A model generated the notes under the pieces. The model was not told the DNA's origin. It saw nothing but the letters and a program-made list of their open reading frames with translations, and did no database searches. The translations under genes were made by a program, and so were the position numbers. DNA of 64,000 bases from Buchananella sp. 14KM1171 (lineage in GTDB: Bacteria; Actinomycetota; Actinomycetes; Actinomycetales; Actinomycetaceae). Numbering within the stretch: the first letter of the stretch is position 1; each line of letters opens with the position of its first letter. Shown in pieces: positions 1-8,510 of the stretch. The stretch lies in the NCBI RefSeq assembly GCF_041380365.1, contig NZ_CP159981.1, positions 1,116,001 through 1,180,000 of the forward strand. Direction: 5' to 3'.

Positions 1-122
1 CTCGCATGTGAGCTCGACGCCGGTTTCACCGTACTCTGTTCCGGGCCTCTGTTCAAGTGGAATGAGAAGTACCCCACCCCTCATACCCAGCGCCGGCCCC
101 GCCGCCCGCTTAGCCTTGAAGC

Positions 123-3100
123 ATGAGTGGCGTCCCATCCGATTCACCTGTCCTCGCCCACCCCCACGCCACGGCCACCGCCGCCCTGCTGGAGCACCTG
201 GGCGCTAGCGCCACCTCCGGGCTCTCGGCCGCCGACGCCGCCTCCCGCCTCGCCACGCACGGCCCCAACGAGCTGCCCTCCAAGCCCCCCACTCCCCTGT
301 GGCGGCGCGTGCTGGACCAGTTCCGCGACCCGCTGGTGATCCTGCTGCTCGTCGCCATCGTGATCTCCACGGTGGCGTGGGCTATCGAGGGTGCCCACGG
401 CGCCCCCATCGACTCCCTGGTGATCGCGGCCGTGATCGTCCTGAACGCCGCCATCGGCCTGATCCAGGAGTCCAAGGCCGCCTCCGCCGTGGCCGCCCTG
501 CAGAAGATGACCCAGGCGCAGGCCACCGTGATCCGCGACGGCCAGCGCACCGAGCTGCCCGCCTCCCAGCTGGTCCCCGGTGATGTGATCCTGCTTGCCG
601 AGGGCGACCAGGTTCCCGCCGACGCCCGCCTGCTGCGCGCCGAGGCCCTGCGCGTCATCGAGTCCTCCCTCACCGGCGAGTCCGAGCCCGTCACCAAAAC
701 CACCGCCGCCCCCACCACCACATCAGCCCCCACGCCGGCCGCAACGCAAACCACGCCGCCTTCATCGGAGCGGCGGGTGGACGACGTCGGCCACCAAACC
801 GCCCCCAGCGCTTCGCCGCAGCAAGACACGGCCACCAACGGGACTCTGCCGACCGACACGCCGCTGGCCGAGCGCACCAACATGGTGTTTCGCGGCACGT
901 CGGTGGCCCAGGGCAGCGCCACGGCTCTCGTGACGGCCACGGGGCGCGCCACGCAGATGGGCGAGATCGCGCTCATGCTGGACTCGGTGGAGGACGCCCC
1001 CACGCCGCTGCAACGGGAGATCACGCAGGTTTCCAAGGTGCTCGGCATCGTGGTAGGCCTGATCGCGGTGGCGGTGGTGGCCGTCATGCTGGCGATCAAC
1101 GGCGTGGACACCCCGCAGGCGATCATCGAGTCGCTGCTGCTGGGCGTGTCGCTGGCGGTGGCGGCAGTGCCGGAGGGCCTGCCTGCCATCCTCTCACTGG
1201 TGCTGGCGCTGGGGGTGCGGCGCATGGCGGCCCATCGCGCGGTGGTGAAGAAGCTGACGAGCGTGGAGACGCTGGGTTCGGCCAGCGTGATCTGCTCGGA
1301 CAAGACCGGCACACTCACCAAGAGCGAGATGACGATCCAGGAGGTGGTCACCGCCTCGGGCGCCACGATCGTCTCCGGGGTGGGCTACCTGCCGGAGGGG
1401 GACCTGGGCCCGGACGCCGACCGCGACTACGTGATGGACTCCCCCGCCCTGACCGGGCCGCGCCGCGACGAGGTCACGGCCACGCTGCTGGGCGGCACGC
1501 TGGCCTCCGACGCGGAGCTGGCGCGCGGCGAGGACGGCACCTGGCGCATCCTGGGCGACCCCACCGAGGGCGCGTTCTTCGTGGCGGAGGGCAAACTGGC
1601 CCTGAGCGGCAACGACACCGCCGACGCCCCCTCCCGCCGCGCAGAGGACTACACGCGCCTGTCTTCCATCCCCTTCACCTCGGACCGCAAGATGATGAGC
1701 GTGATCTGCCGGCACGAGCCGCGCGGGCAGGTCTTCGTTTTCTCCAAGGGCGCGCCCGACGTGCTGCTGGAGCGCTGCACCCGCATCGTGCGCGGCGGCG
1801 AGGTGGTGGACCTGGACGAGCCCACGCGCTCCCACCTGCTCGCCGAGGTAAGCGACATGTCCGGCCGCGCCCTGCGCACCCTGGCCACCGCCTACCGCCC
1901 GCTTTCAGACAGCGAGGCCGCCGCCTTTGACTCCCCTGTGCACGACGCCTCTCCTGCCGCCCCCAGCGATGAAGAGGTGGAGTCCGGCCTGATCCTGACC
2001 GGCATCGTCGGGATAATTGACCCGCCCAGGCCGGAGGCCGCTGCGGCGGTGGCTGAGGCCCTGCGGGCCGGGGTGCGAGTCATGATGATCACGGGCGACC
2101 ACCCGGCCACAGCTGGGCGTATCGCTGCGGACCTGGGGATTGCCCCAGTGGGTGCCCGCGTACTGACCGGTGGGGAGCTGAGCCTGCTCAGCCCTGCCGA
2201 GCTTAGCCAGGCCGTGCGGGAGGTGAGCGTGTACGCGCGCGTGGCTCCCGCCCACAAGATGGCGATCGTGAAGTGCCTGCAGGCCGATGGTGAGACGGTG
2301 GCAATGACCGGCGATGGCGTGAATGACGCACCCGCGCTGCGCCAGGCAGACATCGGTGTGGCCATGGGCATCACGGGCACGCAGGTGACCAAGGAGGCCG
2401 GCACGATGGTGCTGGCTGACGACAACTTCGCCACGATCGTCTCCGCCGTCCGCGAGGGCCGCCGCATCTTTGACAACATCCGTAAGTTCCTGCGCTACCT
2501 GCTCTCTTCCAACATGGGTGAGGTCATGACCGTGTTCGGCGGCGTGCTGCTGGCGGGCATATTCGGACTGCGCGGCGAGTCCGGCGCCGTGATTGTGCCG
2601 CTGGTGGCCACGCAGATCCTGTGGATCAACCTGATCACCGACTCCGGCCCCGCCCTGGCGATGGGCGTGGACCCCGCCACTGGTGACCTGATGGGGCGCG
2701 GCCCACGCCGAACCACCGACCGCATCATCGACAAGCGCATGTGGGGCGGCATTCTGGGCGTGGGGGCGGTGATGGCGGCAGTGACGTTGTTGACCTTCGA
2801 TTACTTCCTGCCGGGTGGCCTCTTTGCCGGCACCGACTCCGTGGAGGTGGCGCGCACGGCCGCGTTCACCACCCTGGTGTTCGCTCAGCTTTTCAACACG
2901 TTCAACTCCCGCTCCGACGAGCTGAGCGCCTTCACCCGCATTTTCACCAACGGCTGGTTGTGGGCGTCGCTCGCTTTGGGAGTCGTGCTGCAGTGGGCGG
3001 TGGTGGAACTGCCCTTCTTCCAGGCCGCCTTCTCCACCGCCGCGCTGGACCTGCGGCACTGGGCAATCAGCGTGGGCATGGCGAGCGTAGTGCTCTGGTA

Positions 3101-3176
3101 CGACGAGTTGCGCAAGGCGGTGACGCGCGCCCGGGCGGCTAGCGGCAAGCGGGGCGGTGGTGGGCTGGGCAACTAA
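123..3176 (+). CDS. P-type cation-transporting ATPase (P2A, Ca2+-type)
   Basis: ATP-driven inner-membrane cation pump, 1017 residues. The parts are in standard order: an N-terminal cation-ATPase domain, the first membrane pair near residues 70-110, an actuator domain with TGES at about 184-187, PEGLP in the fourth membrane helix, the phosphorylation motif DKTGTLT starting at D393, and the hinge TGDGVND at about 729-735. It ends in six C-terminal membrane segments. PEGLP and overall similarity fit the SERCA/PMCA-like group, so Ca2+ is the best guess; Mn2+ or Na+ cannot be excluded. A Thr/Pro/Ala-rich insert of about 55 residues (roughly 193-248) interrupts the actuator domain just after TGES and carries the dispersed motif discussed in the findings. 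No strong ribosome binding site is visible before the ATG at 123. It reads alone toward the surface-protein gene. Confidence 0.93.
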   Translation: MSGVPSDSPVLAHPHATATAALLEHLGASATSGLSAADAASRLATHGPNELPSKPPTPLWRRVLDQFRDPLVILLLVAIVISTVAWAIEGAHGAPIDSLVIAAVIVLNAAIGLIQESKAASAVAALQKMTQAQATVIRDGQRTELPASQLVPGDVILLAEGDQVPADARLLRAEALRVIESSLTGESEPVTKTTAAPTTTSAPTPAATQTTPPSSERRVDDVGHQTAPSASPQQDTATNGTLPTDTPLAERTNMVFRGTSVAQGSATALVTATGRATQMGEIALMLDSVEDAPTPLQREITQVSKVLGIVVGLIAVAVVAVMLAINGVDTPQAIIESLLLGVSLAVAAVPEGLPAILSLVLALGVRRMAAHRAVVKKLTSVETLGSASVICSDKTGTLTKSEMTIQEVVTASGATIVSGVGYLPEGDLGPDADRDYVMDSPALTGPRRDEVTATLLGGTLASDAELARGEDGTWRILGDPTEGAFFVAEGKLALSGNDTADAPSRRAEDYTRLSSIPFTSDRKMMSVICRHEPRGQVFVFSKGAPDVLLERCTRIVRGGEVVDLDEPTRSHLLAEVSDMSGRALRTLATAYRPLSDSEAAAFDSPVHDASPAAPSDEEVESGLILTGIVGIIDPPRPEAAAAVAEALRAGVRVMMITGDHPATAGRIAADLGIAPVGARVLTGGELSLLSPAELSQAVREVSVYARVAPAHKMAIVKCLQADGETVAMTGDGVNDAPALRQADIGVAMGITGTQVTKEAGTMVLADDNFATIVSAVREGRRIFDNIRKFLRYLLSSNMGEVMTVFGGVLLAGIFGLRGESGAVIVPLVATQILWINLITDSGPALAMGVDPATGDLMGRGPRRTTDRIIDKRMWGGILGVGAVMAAVTLLTFDYFLPGGLFAGTDSVEVARTAAFTTLVFAQLFNTFNSRSDELSAFTRIFTNGWLWASLALGVVLQWAVVELPFFQAAFSTAALDLRHWAISVGMASVVLWYDELRKAVTRARAASGKRGGGGLGN

Positions 3177-3362
3177 CTGGGCTCTCCTCTTGCCTCTTAC
3201 CTGCTCCGCGTTAAACTCATTGATTGCCTTAGCCTTGCGCAACTGCGCTGATTAGGAGCTGAGGAGCAGTCACCCACTGGCTTCGCGGCCCCGCCCGGCG
3301 GCAAAGAATCCCCCTCCGCAGCTAAACCTTGCTGCGGCGTTAATCCCCCTTTCGGAGGCAAC

Positions 3363-5471
3363 GTGCTCTTCCATTCAAATTCAATATCCCGCAGGGCTCT
3401 GCCCACCCTGGCGATTGTTCCAGTCGCCTTGGGGTTGCTTTCCCCTGCGCCGGCAGCCTTGGCCACTCCGCTAAGCGAGACCGCTCCTGCCGCAGTGGCA
3501 GCCAATGAAAGTGTCATCAACATTGGGGACTTGATCTGGGAAGACAAGAACGGAAACGGCATCCAGGAGGAGGGAGAACCCGGTATTCCCAATGTGAGCG
3601 TCTTCCTCAGCCGCACCGACAACCAACCGATCCGCCCCCCTCTGCGCCCGTTTACTACCACGAACGCATCTGGCCACTACTCCTTCACTGGCTTGCCCGT
3701 ACCGATCTACGGAGTGCGTTACAAGGTGTTTGCCCGTACCCCGCAGGGTTACAAGCCAACGCTCGTAAAGCAGGGCGGAAACAACGAGCTGGACTCCAAC
3801 GAAACACCCTCTCACGTCTTCAATGTGGATGAGAACGGCGGTACCAACAACTCCATCGACTTTGGCTTTGTGCGTCTGCCGTCCAGCGTGGACATCGAGA
3901 CCTATAGCGGCGAGTGGGGCGGCGTAGTCTTCCAGGGAGATGCCCCCGTTCTCAAGGACGGCGAGCCCGACCCGCTTCCTGCCGGAGACCACGACACCGT
4001 TGCCACTGCCCTGGAAGTCGCGAAGGATGCCCCGCAGCAGGTCAAGGTCCGCGTCACCAACACCGGCATGCACCCGCTGAAGAACATTTCCATTAGCTAC
4101 GAGGTTGAAAACGGCCCGGCGCTGAGCAACTTCTCTTGCCGCATCGGTTCCCACGATTACAAGGCAGCCAACGGCCGCGTGGCACCGGACCCCTCTTACA
4201 GCCTCCCCGCCAAGGGAGTCATCAGCTGCACCGCAGAAATGGCCGCTATGCGGATCTACTCCACCCACGCGAACGTGGTTACCTTCACCGGCACCCCCGT
4301 CGCTGGCGGCGACGAACTGACAGTAAGCGACGAGTGGCACGCCAAGGTCAAGCCGGCTATCCCGGTTGACCCAGCGCCTACTCCGACCCCCAAGCCCAGC
4401 GTCACTGTCACGCCGCAACCCTCGATGACCGCCACCGTCACGCCCACTCCCGAGCCGAGCGTTTCCGTCACTCCGACCCCCAAGCCCAGCGTCACTGCCA
4501 CGCCGCAACCCTCGATGACCCCCACCGTCACGCCCACTCCCGAGCCGAGCCTCACCCCGTCCGCAGCCCCGGCTCCGGGCACCGTGCACCGCATCGCTGG
4601 GGACAACCGCGTAGCAACCGCCGTGAAGGCAGCTAACTCTGCCGTCTTCACCGGCGACGCTGCCGTGCTCGTCTCCGGTAGCGGCTTCGCCGACGCCGTT
4701 GCAGCCGGACCGTTGGCTGCCACAGTAGAGGGCCCCCTCCTGCTGACCACGGCTAAGCAGCTGGAGCCAATGGTGCTAGAGGTGCTGAAGAACAAGGGCA
4801 TTAAGAAGGTCTACGTGGTGGGCGGCACCGCTTCCGTGGCGGAAGGCAAGTTGGCCGCTCTGCGCTCAGCCAACTTCAACGCTGTTCGCGTGGCGGGTGG
4901 CACCCGTTACGAGACTGCCGTTGCCGTCGCCAAGGAGGTGGCAGCTAACGGGGCAGTGGATCGAATCTTCGTTGCCGACGGCACCCAGTTCCCCGACGCG
5001 CTGGCGGCCGGGCCGGCCGCCGCCCGCAGCGGCGGCGTGATCGTTCTTTCCGCCGGCGCCACCCTTCCTGCCCCTACTAAGGCTTTCCTGGCCAAGCACG
5101 CCGCCCTTGGAAAGGTGGCAGTGGGTGGCCCTGCCGCCAAGGCCCTGGCAGGCGGAGCCGGCAAGCTGACGGTCGTGGCCGGCGCAGACAGGGAGGGCAC
5201 CGCTGCCCTGCTGGCCGAGCGCTTTGCCTCGCAGGCAACCTCCGCAGTGCTGGCCTCTGGCGCCACCTACGCCGACGCCCTGCCGGGCGGCGCACTGGCT
5301 GCCGCCATGGGAGCCCCACTGCTGCTGAGCAAGCAAGCCGCGCTCTCCCCAGCCACCGCCAAGTACCTGCAGGATCACAAGGTGATCAGCCACGTGGAGA
5401 TCATCGGCGGCACAGGAACCCTGCAGGCTGCCGTCCAGCGTTCTGTGGTCGGCATCATCAGCAAGCGCTAA
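3363..5471 (+). CDS. Secreted surface protein: SdrD-B-like domain plus three CWB2 repeats
   Basis: Exported cell-surface protein of 702 residues. A GTG start at 3363 follows a clear GGAGG site. Residues 1-35 look like a signal peptide ending in Ala-x-Ala-type sequence. An SdrD-B/Cna-B-like domain follows at about 52-170, with the Ca2+-loop-like stretch beginning DLIWEDKNGNG. Next come a beta-rich domain of unknown type (about 177-325), a Pro/Thr/Val linker made of a 90-bp DNA repeat present twice, and three cell-wall-binding type 2 repeats (about 405-702; RIAGDNR and VYVVGGT signatures). CWB2 repeats hold proteins non-covalently on secondary cell-wall polymers, which fits the absence of an LPXTG motif. 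A role in adhesion or as a cell-wall scaffold is inferred. Confidence 0.88.
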   Translation: MLFHSNSISRRALPTLAIVPVALGLLSPAPAALATPLSETAPAAVAANESVINIGDLIWEDKNGNGIQEEGEPGIPNVSVFLSRTDNQPIRPPLRPFTTTNASGHYSFTGLPVPIYGVRYKVFARTPQGYKPTLVKQGGNNELDSNETPSHVFNVDENGGTNNSIDFGFVRLPSSVDIETYSGEWGGVVFQGDAPVLKDGEPDPLPAGDHDTVATALEVAKDAPQQVKVRVTNTGMHPLKNISISYEVENGPALSNFSCRIGSHDYKAANGRVAPDPSYSLPAKGVISCTAEMAAMRIYSTHANVVTFTGTPVAGGDELTVSDEWHAKVKPAIPVDPAPTPTPKPSVTVTPQPSMTATVTPTPEPSVSVTPTPKPSVTATPQPSMTPTVTPTPEPSLTPSAAPAPGTVHRIAGDNRVATAVKAANSAVFTGDAAVLVSGSGFADAVAAGPLAATVEGPLLLTTAKQLEPMVLEVLKNKGIKKVYVVGGTASVAEGKLAALRSANFNAVRVAGGTRYETAVAVAKEVAANGAVDRIFVADGTQFPDALAAGPAAARSGGVIVLSAGATLPAPTKAFLAKHAALGKVAVGGPAAKALAGGAGKLTVVAGADREGTAALLAERFASQATSAVLASGATYADALPGGALAAAMGAPLLLSKQAALSPATAKYLQDHKVISHVEIIGGTGTLQAAVQRSVVGIISKR
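4380..4559 (+). repeat. Tandem 90-bp coding repeat, two copies
   Basis: Two adjacent units (4380-4469 and 4470-4559) differ at only a few bases. They encode the Pro/Thr-rich stalk of the surface protein (PTPTPKPSV, TPQPSMT, VTPTPEPS). Unit number could change by slippage and so alter stalk length. Confidence 0.85.
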
Positions 5472-5484
5472 GGCGCTCAAGGCT

Positions 5485-5528
5485 AAGGGTGGGGCAGCGA
5501 GCCATTTGGCCCGCTGCCCCACCCTTTT
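5485..5528. terminator. Bidirectional intrinsic terminator
   Basis: Arms at 5485-5499 and 5512-5526 form a perfect 15-bp stem (AAGGGTGGGGCAGCG) with a 12-nt loop and a T run. It lies between two convergent genes and has an A run on the other side, so it can serve both. Confidence 0.9.
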
Positions 5529-5547
5529 CTACCGCCTCCGTCTTTAG

Positions 5548-6087
5548 CTAGGCAGTTAGTTGCTCCAATGCGTCGAGTACTGCGTTTACGTTGTCCTCCT
5601 GGCCCTCTGCCGGCGTGAAGGCGCCGTCCTGGACCTCGGAGACAAGGCTGAAGGAGAGCACCTGCTCCACCTCCGGCATCTTGAATCCGGCCGCGGTGTT
5701 GCGCCACACGGAGATGGCCTTTAGTCCGCCGCCGTATCCATACCCGGCGAAGGCAACGGGCTTGCCCTGCCATTCCTCACCCAGGGTGTCCACTGCGTTC
5801 TTGAACGGGGCCGGGACGGAGTAGTTGTACTCGGGGGTAACAAACACGAACCCGTCGAAGGAATCGATCTTGGCGGACCACTCCCGGACGCGAGGGTCCG
5901 AGTATTCCTTGTTCATGCCCTTGGGGGAAACCGGCCCGTTGAAGAAGGGCAGCTCAAAGTCCACCAGGTCCACCAGCTCATAGACCGCCTCGCCACTGCG
6001 CCCCTGGGCGATACCGTCAACCCACTTGGCAATCTGGTCGCCAAATCGGCCCTCACGGGTGGAGCCAAGAATGATTGCAATGCGCAT
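5548..6087 (-). CDS. NADPH-dependent FMN reductase family protein
   Basis: Flavodoxin-fold oxidoreductase of 179 residues that transfers electrons from NAD(P)H through FMN to quinones, azo compounds or chromate-type acceptors. The N-terminal phosphate loop IILGSTREGR binds FMN phosphate, and VTPEYNYSVPAPFKNAVD is the family's second flavin-contact segment. I chose the ATG at 6087 because AAGGAAG lies 5-7 bases upstream; the TTG at 6102 would bury that site. It is a single gene, convergent with the surface-protein gene. The physiological substrate is unknown. Confidence 0.88.
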   Translation of the reverse strand: MRIAIILGSTREGRFGDQIAKWVDGIAQGRSGEAVYELVDLVDFELPFFNGPVSPKGMNKEYSDPRVREWSAKIDSFDGFVFVTPEYNYSVPAPFKNAVDTLGEEWQGKPVAFAGYGYGGGLKAISVWRNTAAGFKMPEVEQVLSFSLVSEVQDGAFTPAEGQEDNVNAVLDALEQLTA

Positions 6088-6176
6088 GTTCTTCCTTTCC
6101 AAGCAGTCCAGCTCCGGACGCTAGGTACCGTTGCATTATCGAGAATACTGGCGCTAGTTCACCGTAGAGCCGCGAA

Positions 6177-6199
6177 GCAGCCTCGCCACGCGAGGCTGC
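6177..6199. other. Hairpin in the spacer before tRNA-Arg
   Basis: Perfect 9-bp arms (GCAGCCTCG, 6177-6185; CGAGGCTGC, 6191-6199) around a 5-base loop. A T-rich run lies about 20 bases further along the plus strand. No plus-strand gene ends here, so its role is unclear; it may insulate the tRNA promoter. Confidence 0.4.
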
Positions 6200-6329
6200 C
6201 CGCCGGCACAGCCGCCATATTATTTTTACTTTGAAGCACTTGCAACGAGGGCTCGGTGCGACGGATCACAGCCGCTGGATTTGCGTTCGACACCCACCGC
6301 CAGTTAGACTTCTCAAGTCGCAAGGCAAT

Positions 6330-6402
6330 GCGCCCGTAGCTCAATGGATAGAGCATCTGACTACGGATCAGAAGGTTAGGGGTTCGAGTCCCTTCGGGCG
6401 CG
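6330..6402 (+). tRNA. tRNA-Arg (anticodon ACG)
   Basis: 73 nt with a perfect 7-bp acceptor stem (GCGCCCG with CGGGCGC, discriminator G). The D-arm is present, the anticodon stem TCTGA/TCAGA encloses loop CTACGGA (anticodon ACG, reading CGN via inosine), and the T-arm has GGTTCGAGTCC. CCA is not encoded. Confidence 0.96.
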
Positions 6403-6408
6403 CAGAGG

Positions 6409-6439
6409 ATCCGCTCCGCAATCGCGTAGCGGATTTTTT
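6409..6439 (+). terminator. Intrinsic terminator of tRNA-Arg
   Basis: Arms ATCCGCT (6409-6415) and AGCGGAT (6428-6434), followed directly by a run of T to 6439, just downstream of the tRNA. Confidence 0.85.
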
Positions 6440-6458
6440 GTTGCCCGAGCACCGGATC

Positions 6459-6490
6459 GGGGCTATAGGACAAAATGTGTTGCTTTTGGG
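6459..6490 (+). repeat. Left outer 32-bp inverted repeat
   Basis: Matches the reverse complement of 7801-7832 at 31 of 32 positions (single C/T difference at position 5). It reads GGGGCTATAGGACAAAATGT then GTTGCTTTTGGG. The pair lies outside the inner ends of the IS256-type remnant, so it probably marks a second element into which the IS inserted. Confidence 0.85.
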
Positions 6491-6631
6491 CTTGGTTTTC
6501 GTTGTGTTTGCTGGGCAAAGTGGGGTTTGAAGTTGGGGCCTATGCTCAAAAAGTGTGTAAATCTCGGGCGTGTCTTGGGGTGTTCAGGTGGTTCTTCCTG
6601 CCCAGCCTTTGCGTGTGTGGTTGCCGTCTTC

Positions 6632-7786
6632 GGGTCAAGTCCCTTTGAGTGGTGTAACAGTCCTTCAAGGTGCTGGTAAGGGGTTAGGCGGTTAGTGCGG
6701 GGAGGGGGTGGGTGATGGTTTGGATGTCGTCGTTGGGGACGAGGTGGAGACGACAGCGGGTGAGGGCATCGAGGCTGAGGTAGCGGCGTCGTTGGGCCCA
6801 TTGGTCGGTTTGTTCGGCCAGGACGGCTCCGACGAGGCGGGTGACGGCCTCTCGGTTGGGAAAGATTCCTACTGAGTCGGTTGGGCGGCGGATCTCCTTG
6901 TTGAGGCGCTCATGGGGATTGTTGGACCAGATCTGGGGCCATACGTCTTTGGGAAAGGCGGTCAAGGCCAGCCAATCCGCCCGGGCTGCGTCCAGGTGCT
7001 CGGCCACTGCAGGGCTCTTGTCGGCAACGTAGTCCAGTAGTCGGTCGAACTGAGCGTGGACACTGGCAGCGTCGGGCTGGTCGTAGACGGAGGGCCACAT
7101 CGCCTTGACGGCGGGCCACAGGCTCTTGGGGGTGACGCTCATGAAGTTGGCGGCGTAGTGGGTAGGGCACCTCTGCCAGGAGGCCCCTGGTAGGTTCGCT
7201 CCGATCGCGTCAACTAGGCCTGCGTGAGCGTCGCTGGTGACCAGAGGCACCCCGCCAAGGACTTGGGCGACCAGGTCAGCGAAGAATGCGTTGCCTGCCG
7301 TGCCGGTCTCGGCGGTGGCGACCTGGGTGCCCAGGACCTCGCGGCGTGCGTCAGCGTTGACGCCGGTGGCAACCATGACAACGGCGTTGACGACGCGTCC
7401 ACCTTCACGGACCTTCATCGTCAGTGCGTCGGCAGCCACGAAGGTGAATGGGCCGGCTTCATCCAGGGGGCGGTGGCGCTAAACGTTGCGCTGCGTGACT
7501 CTCTCGGGGCTGGGCTGGCCCCACTGGGCGCCGCACACGGCGTGCGCGTGGGCAGACAGCAGCGCGTTGATCACCGTCTGCAGCAGATCACGCATCAGGT
7601 CGGGCCAAGCTTCGGCCAGAGCTTCACTCAGCAGGCCGGCAGGATCGACAATATGAGGAGCGGTCATCGTAACGAGTCCTTTCGAGCGGGTTGTAGGAGA
7701 TTCCTCGAAGGATCACACGGTGACCGCGCCTACATCCACAAGCCGGGCCGACCACCAAGTGGTTACACCACAATGCGGGACTCAAC
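6632..7786 (-). mobile_element. IS256-family (Mutator-type) insertion sequence remnant
   Basis: Element of about 1.15 kb bounded by imperfect inverted ends: GGGTCAAGTCCC...GTGGTGTAAC on the left (6632-6658) and GGTTACACCAC...GGGACTCAAC on the right (7761-7786). It contains only the transposase pseudogene. It lacks the middle of the transposase and so cannot move on its own. It sits just downstream of tRNA-Arg and inside a 32-bp inverted-repeat pair. Confidence 0.75.
6684..7667 (-). pseudogene. IS256-family transposase, internally deleted and nonsense-interrupted
   Basis: The N-terminal part (7667 down to 7479, starting MTAPHIVDPAGLL and reaching VTQRN) and the C-terminal part (7439 down to 6684) are in one reading frame. 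They are joined by codons for [11 protein letters not shown] that follow a TAG at 7479-7481. Intact relatives read RNGYRHRPL and then carry roughly 100 further residues before the [10 protein letters not shown] block with the first catalytic Asp. Here that middle block is deleted in frame and GY has become V-stop. The second Asp region (VTSDAHAGL) and the Glu region ([13 protein letters not shown]) remain. The two lesions make it a clear pseudogene. Confidence 0.88.
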
Positions 7787-7800
7787 TGCAACCCCACCCA

Positions 7801-7832
7801 CCCAAAAGCAACACATTTTGTCCTATAACCCC
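7801..7832 (-). repeat. Right outer 32-bp inverted repeat
   Basis: Mate of 6459-6490, ending TCCTATAACCCC. Only about 15 bases separate it from the inner right end of the IS256 remnant, against about 140 bases on the left. The IS therefore sits close to one side of the outer element. Confidence 0.85.
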
Positions 7833-7863
7833 AGACATGGCCCACCGGCCCATCGCCCCAGCA

Positions 7864-7903
7864 GGCGGCCCACCGACCCTCAAGGCGGCCCACCGACCCT
7901 CAA
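7864..7903 (+). repeat. Direct tandem repeat, 2 x 20 bp
   Basis: Two adjacent identical 20-base units starting GGCGGCCCACCGACCC (7864-7883 and 7884-7903). They lie in the gene-free stretch between the IS remnant and the tRNA-Ser genes. Confidence 0.85.
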
Positions 7904-7948
7904 GGCGCCCCGCTGGCTCCGCGTCGATGCCCTGTCACAGCACTCCCC

Positions 7949-8034
7949 CGCCGAAACTTGTCCAACCCCCACGGAACTTGTCCTTAGCGGGGTGCCTACG
8001 GACAAGGCCCAACGCGGTTTGACAAGTTTCGGCG
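7949..8034. repeat. Nested palindromic mini-element, 86 bp
   Basis: Outer 19-base arms (7949-7967 and 8016-8034; CGCCGAAACTTGTC...) match at 18 of 19 positions. Inner arms CTTGTCC (7977-7983) and GGACAAG (8000-8006) repeat the AACTTGTCC theme. No coding content is visible. It may be the ends of a lost IS, a MITE-like element, or a bidirectional terminator. Confidence 0.7.
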
Positions 8035-8105
8035 AATCGAGGAGCGGGCGGGCACGCCGCTCGGGAACGCAAAAGCCCGGAACCCTGACGGGCTCCGGGC
8101 ATTCG

Positions 8106-8194
8106 CGGAGACGGCGGGATTTGAACCCGCGAGGGGCGTGAACCCCTACCTCCTTAGCAGGGAGGCGCACTCGACCTGGCTATGCGACGTCTCC
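8106..8194 (-). tRNA. tRNA-Ser (anticodon GCU)
   Basis: 89 nt on the minus strand with acceptor GGAGACG/CGTCTCC and discriminator G. The anticodon stem CCTCC/GGAGG encloses loop CTGCTAA. It has the long variable arm of a class II tRNA, and its T-loop is GGGTTCAAATCCC. Confidence 0.96.
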
Positions 8195-8278
8195 AGGCCC
8201 GCCTATCTTAACCAAAGTCCACTGCCACGCAAAACCTGAGCCCGGGAGTGGTTGATCACCACTCCCGGGCTCCTCTGG

Positions 8279-8366
8279 CGGAGAGTAAGGGATTCGAACC
8301 CTTGGTGCGGGGTCACCGCACAACAGTTTTCAAGACTGTCACCTTCGGCCGCTCGGACAACTCTCC
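8279..8366 (-). tRNA. tRNA-Ser (anticodon UGA)
   Basis: 88 nt with acceptor GGAGAGT/ACTCTCC and discriminator G. The anticodon stem ACAGT/ACTGT encloses loop CTTGAAA. It has a class II variable arm and lies about 85 bases from tRNA-Ser(GCU) in the same orientation. Confidence 0.96.
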
Positions 8367-8510
8367 TTGCCCGCCCATTCTGGCAGCTTCCCGCCAGGGT
8401 CGGCAAAACCGCAGCGAAGATCGCGCGTGGGAGCGCACCGAGCCCCGCCACGCAGCCAGGCCCAGCAGTGGACCCGCGCAGCCATGCCGCCACGCCGCCG
8501 CGCGGACGCG

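Noticed and set aside
110-1366. Long antisense frames over the P-type ATPase, pgm, hrpA and other genes
   Set aside because: Such frames are common in GC-rich DNA because stop codons are rare; the sense frames have clear family motifs.
3177-3362. Possible c-di-AMP (ydaO-type) riboswitch before the SdrD-B/CWB2 gene
   Set aside because: A CAGCTAA-like stretch and a small stem are present, but the expected G-rich core blocks are not in order.
6231-6530. Small gene across tRNA-Arg
   Set aside because: The frame runs through the tRNA and its terminator and has no family match.
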